Of a DNA stretch of 64,000 nt, positions 61,857 through 64,000 are shown in pieces. The translations under genes and the position numbers were made by a program. The number at the start of each line of letters is the position of its first letter. Position 1 is the stretch's first letter. The DNA is taken from assembly GCF_965276875.1 (NCBI RefSeq), contig NZ_OZ255701.1, forward strand, positions 372,001 to 436,000. Reading direction: 5' to 3'. A model generated the notes under the pieces. The model was not told the DNA's origin. It did no database searches and worked only from the letters and a program-made list of their open reading frames with translations. The DNA is from Lichenicoccus sp965276875 (GTDB lineage Bacteria; Pseudomonadota; Alphaproteobacteria; Acetobacterales; Acetobacteraceae).

Positions 61857-62470
61857 GGGTCCAGCGCCGCCAGCAGCCGCGCCTGCACGGCGTCCGCGTC
61901 GCCGTCCGCGTCGATCAGCACGCAGCGGTGCGGCGCAGCGCGGGCGAGTGCCCGATAGCCTTCGGCAACGCGCGCATGGAAGGCGTCGTCGAGTTGCTCA
62001 TAGCGGTCACGCGCCTGGCCGCGCTGCAAAAGCCGGGCGCGGCCCACTTCGGGCGGCAGATCGAGGATCAAGGTCAGTGCGGGTGCGACGTCGAGCAGGC
62101 CGGTAAGCTGCCCGATGAAGCCGAGCAACTCCGGCGCGCCATGGCCTAGCCCGTAGCCCTGATAGGCCAGGGTGGAGTCCGAGAACCGGTCGCACAGCAC
62201 CAGCCGACCAGCCGCGAGGGCCGGACGAATAGTCGCCTCCACATGGTCGAGCCGGGCGGCAAAATGCACCATCGCCTCGGCGCGCAGGCTGAGGCCGTGA
62301 TCACGCTGCAACAGGAACCGGCGCAACGCTTCCGCCCCGGGCGCGCCCCCCGGCTCGCGGGTGCAGAGCACGTCGACCCCGCGTGCCGCGAGTGTTTCCG
62401 CCAGCATCCGCACCTGCGTCGTCTTGCCGGCGCCCTCGCCGCCCTCAATCGTGATCAGCCGGCCGGCCAC
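61853..62470 (-). CDS. tmk: thymidylate kinase
   Basis: dTMP to dTDP phosphorylation, 205 residues. ITIEGGEGAGKTTQVRMLAE is the P-loop, CTREPGGAPGAEALRRFLL the DRx-like LID precursor region, and VLCDRFSDSTLAYQGYGLG the substrate-binding motif. The start ATG is 4 bases after the carboxypeptidase stop and the end overlaps holB. Confidence 0.96.
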   Translation of the reverse strand: MAGRLITIEGGEGAGKTTQVRMLAETLAARGVDVLCTREPGGAPGAEALRRFLLQRDHGLSLRAEAMVHFAARLDHVEATIRPALAAGRLVLCDRFSDSTLAYQGYGLGHGAPELLGFIGQLTGLLDVAPALTLILDLPPEVGRARLLQRGQARDRYEQLDDAFHARVAEGYRALARAAPHRCVLIDADGDADAVQARLLAALDP

Positions 62471-62474
62471 CTGC

Positions 62475-63686
62475 TCAGCCGCCGCCGACCGCGTGTTCCA
62501 GCACCGCCACCGCGCGTCCCGGCAGCGTCAGTCGCGCGACCGCGTGGCCAGCGACCAATGGGATGCTGAGGTCCTGCGCGCCGACGCCGCTGACCACCAT
62601 CATGCCGATCCGCTGGCCAACCTTGACAGGAGCCGCAACCGGCGACTGGAAATCGGCGCTGACCTTGACCTTCTGACGCCAGCCATGCGCCAGGGTCAGC
62701 ACCAGATCATGGTCGACCACGGCCGCGACCGCAGGCTTCACCCCGAGCCAGACCGGTATCGAGCGCACCGTGCTGCCCTTGGCGAACAGATGCACCTCCT
62801 CGAAATTGGCGAACGCCCAACCCATCAGCCGCTCGCCCTCCTCGGCCCGCACACGTGACGACGGCATGCCGTTGAGCACCTCGATGATCCGCATGCCGTC
62901 GCGTTCGGAACTGGCGCACAGGCCGAAACCGCCGGCGTCGGTATGGCCGGTCTTCAGCCCGTCGGCGAGCCCGCGATCAACCAGGACATTGCGGTTCCCC
63001 TGGTCTATGTTGTTGAACTTATAATCCTTTTCATTAAAGAAGTGATAGTATTGCGGGAAGTCCTTGATCAGCCGTCGTGCGAGGATCGCCACGTCCCGGG
63101 CTGACATGTAATGGTCCGGTGCCGGCCAGCCGGTGGCGTTGGCAAAGTGCGTCTGCGTCAGCCCCATGTGCTGCGCCTGCTGGTTCATCAGGTCCACGAA
63201 CTGCGCCTCGGAGCCGGCAATGCCCTCGGCGAGCACAATGCAGGCGTCGTTGCCCGACTGGATCACCATGCCCTGGATCAGGTCCTCGACGCTGACCTGC
63301 TGGCCTAGCGGGACAAACATCTTCGAGCCCTGCATCCGCCAGGCCTTCTCGCTCACCGGCAGCGTCTGGTCCAGCTTCAGCCGGCCCTCTTTGAGTGCTG
63401 CGAACACCAGGTAAGCGGTCATCATCTTGGTCAGCGACGAGGGCGTCATCCGCGCATCGGCATCCTTTTCCAGCAGCACCGTGCCGGTGCCAGCGTCCAT
63501 GATGAAGGCCCATTGCGCCTGCGTGTCGACTGGCCCGATCGGGGTCTCGGCCGGGCTGCTCGGCGGCATTGGTGTCTCCGGCTTCGTCGTCCGATGCCGC
63601 GTGTGGCGGCGCGCCTCGACCGGACCGCCGCACAAAGCGGGCGCGGCGGCACAGGCGAGGGTCAGCAGAAACCGTCTGGTGGGCAA
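62475..63686 (-). CDS. D-alanyl-D-alanine carboxypeptidase (penicillin-binding protein, DacA/DacC type)
   Basis: Low-molecular-mass PBP trimming stem peptides in the periplasm, 403 residues. The signal sequence includes TRRFLLTLACAAAPAL. SxxK is S84-L-T-K87 in MTPSSLTKMMT, then SGN at 144-146, and KTG at 245-247 in GLKTGHTDAGGFG. A C-terminal beta domain (about 300-395) ends with an amphipathic tail. It sits 4 bases upstream of tmk. A SPOR-domain gene precedes it by 9 bases. Confidence 0.94.
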   Translation of the reverse strand: MPTRRFLLTLACAAAPALCGGPVEARRHTRHRTTKPETPMPPSSPAETPIGPVDTQAQWAFIMDAGTGTVLLEKDADARMTPSSLTKMMTAYLVFAALKEGRLKLDQTLPVSEKAWRMQGSKMFVPLGQQVSVEDLIQGMVIQSGNDACIVLAEGIAGSEAQFVDLMNQQAQHMGLTQTHFANATGWPAPDHYMSARDVAILARRLIKDFPQYYHFFNEKDYKFNNIDQGNRNVLVDRGLADGLKTGHTDAGGFGLCASSERDGMRIIEVLNGMPSSRVRAEEGERLMGWAFANFEEVHLFAKGSTVRSIPVWLGVKPAVAAVVDHDLVLTLAHGWRQKVKVSADFQSPVAAPVKVGQRIGMMVVSGVGAQDLSIPLVAGHAVARLTLPGRAVAVLEHAVGGG

Positions 63687-63695
63687 GGCCTGTCC

Positions 63696-64000
63696 CTATT
63701 CAACGATGATCCGCGCCCCGACTACTCCCGCCGAACGTGCCCGGTCCAGTGCCGCATCGGCCGCCGCCACCGTGTCAAACGGTCCTGCGCGCACCTCGAA
63801 GACAACCGCGCGTCCGCGCCCGAGCCTGCGCGCCTCGCCGGCGATCCGCGCGGCCAGCGTGCGCGCGACCGACGGCGTGCTAAACTGCCCGACGTCAATC
63901 CAGAGCAGACCGGGATGTGGCGGCCCGTTCGCAATCGTCGGACGCTGAAATGAGGGTGCGCGCTCGGGTTCGGGCGCCGATGCCACGACCCCGCCGTGCC
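63696..64000 (-). CDS. SPOR-domain protein, probably RlpA-type (5' end outside window)
   Basis: Only the C-terminal part (about 101 codons) is visible, and the frame remains open to the window edge. LLWIDVGQFSTPSVARTLAA followed by VVFEVRAGPFDTVAAADAAL is the SPOR peptidoglycan-binding fold. The usual neighbour of this D-Ala carboxypeptidase in alphaproteobacteria is the septal ring lytic transglycosylase RlpA, so RlpA is the likely identity, but the double-psi barrel is not in view. Confidence 0.8.
   Translation of the reverse strand, partial: HGGVVASAPEPERAPSFQRPTIANGPPHPGLLWIDVGQFSTPSVARTLAARIAGEARRLGRGRAVVFEVRAGPFDTVAAADAALDRARSAGVVGARIIVE

Overview
This window is a GC-rich alphaproteobacterial chromosome segment. 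The best fit is Rhodospirillales, probably Acetobacteraceae. That placement is inferred from the NtrBC-NtrYX-Hfq-HflX order, a GapR/DUF2312 protein, an ATP12-type chaperone, a meso-DAP-type MurE and a secreted Hint-domain protein. No rRNA is present to confirm it.

Layout. 1-9.2 kb (minus strand): the dcw cluster mraZ-rsmH-ftsL-ftsI-murE-murF-mraY-murD, nearly every junction overlapping; murD runs off the left edge. 9.25-9.31 kb holds the mraZ control region with 10-bp-phased TGGG boxes, and 9.5-9.93 kb is the RNase P RNA. 10-14.1 kb: two large surface or secreted proteins, one Hint-domain and one glycoside hydrolase family 16 with RTX-like repeats. 14.1-16.7 kb: a Rieske protein gene, a small membrane protein and zwf. 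16.8-20.2 kb: gapR, a small membrane protein, then rplU-rpmA-obgE-proB on the minus strand. 20.35 kb is tRNA-Ser(CGA).

20.4-28.25 kb is an accessory block beginning just after tRNA-Ser. It has a VapBC pair, a three-gene restriction-modification system (small methylase-like protein, NPPY methyltransferase, GIY-YIG-type plus SF2 helicase), a DUF433 antitoxin with a frameshifted PIN-like toxin, and an mrr-type endonuclease gene split at a run of eight G. 28.25-44.66 kb returns to core genes: osmC-like, rarA, rluC-like, asmA-like, ATP12, ispF, dusB, ntrB, ntrC, ntrY, ntrX, hfq, hflX, an inositol-monophosphatase-family gene, and convergent mazG.

45.5-52.55 kb is a second accessory block: Phd/PIN, Phd/PemK-like and RHH/ParE modules (the last two damaged), a Uma2 protein, a glutathione transferase, an antibiotic-monooxygenase-fold protein, and a 2.04-kb insertion sequence. 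That element appears to carry a GNAT acetyltransferase gene inside its own terminal repeats. 52.6-57.5 kb is the prkA-yeaH-spoVR stress operon. 57.8-64 kb is an overlapping minus-strand run: MBL hydrolase, tatD, metG, holB, tmk, a D-Ala-D-Ala carboxypeptidase and a SPOR-domain protein cut by the window edge.

Themes. Core genes are packed with ATGA/TGATG overlaps, so translational coupling is pervasive. Accessory genes are toxin, restriction or mobile genes, and several toxic effectors are broken while their antitoxins stay open. A 15-16 bp tandem repeat family sits at three intergenic or gene-end sites. The likeliest new biology is the passenger-bearing IS, the G-tract mrr gene, and the methylase/methyltransferase/GIY-YIG-helicase system beside tRNA-Ser.
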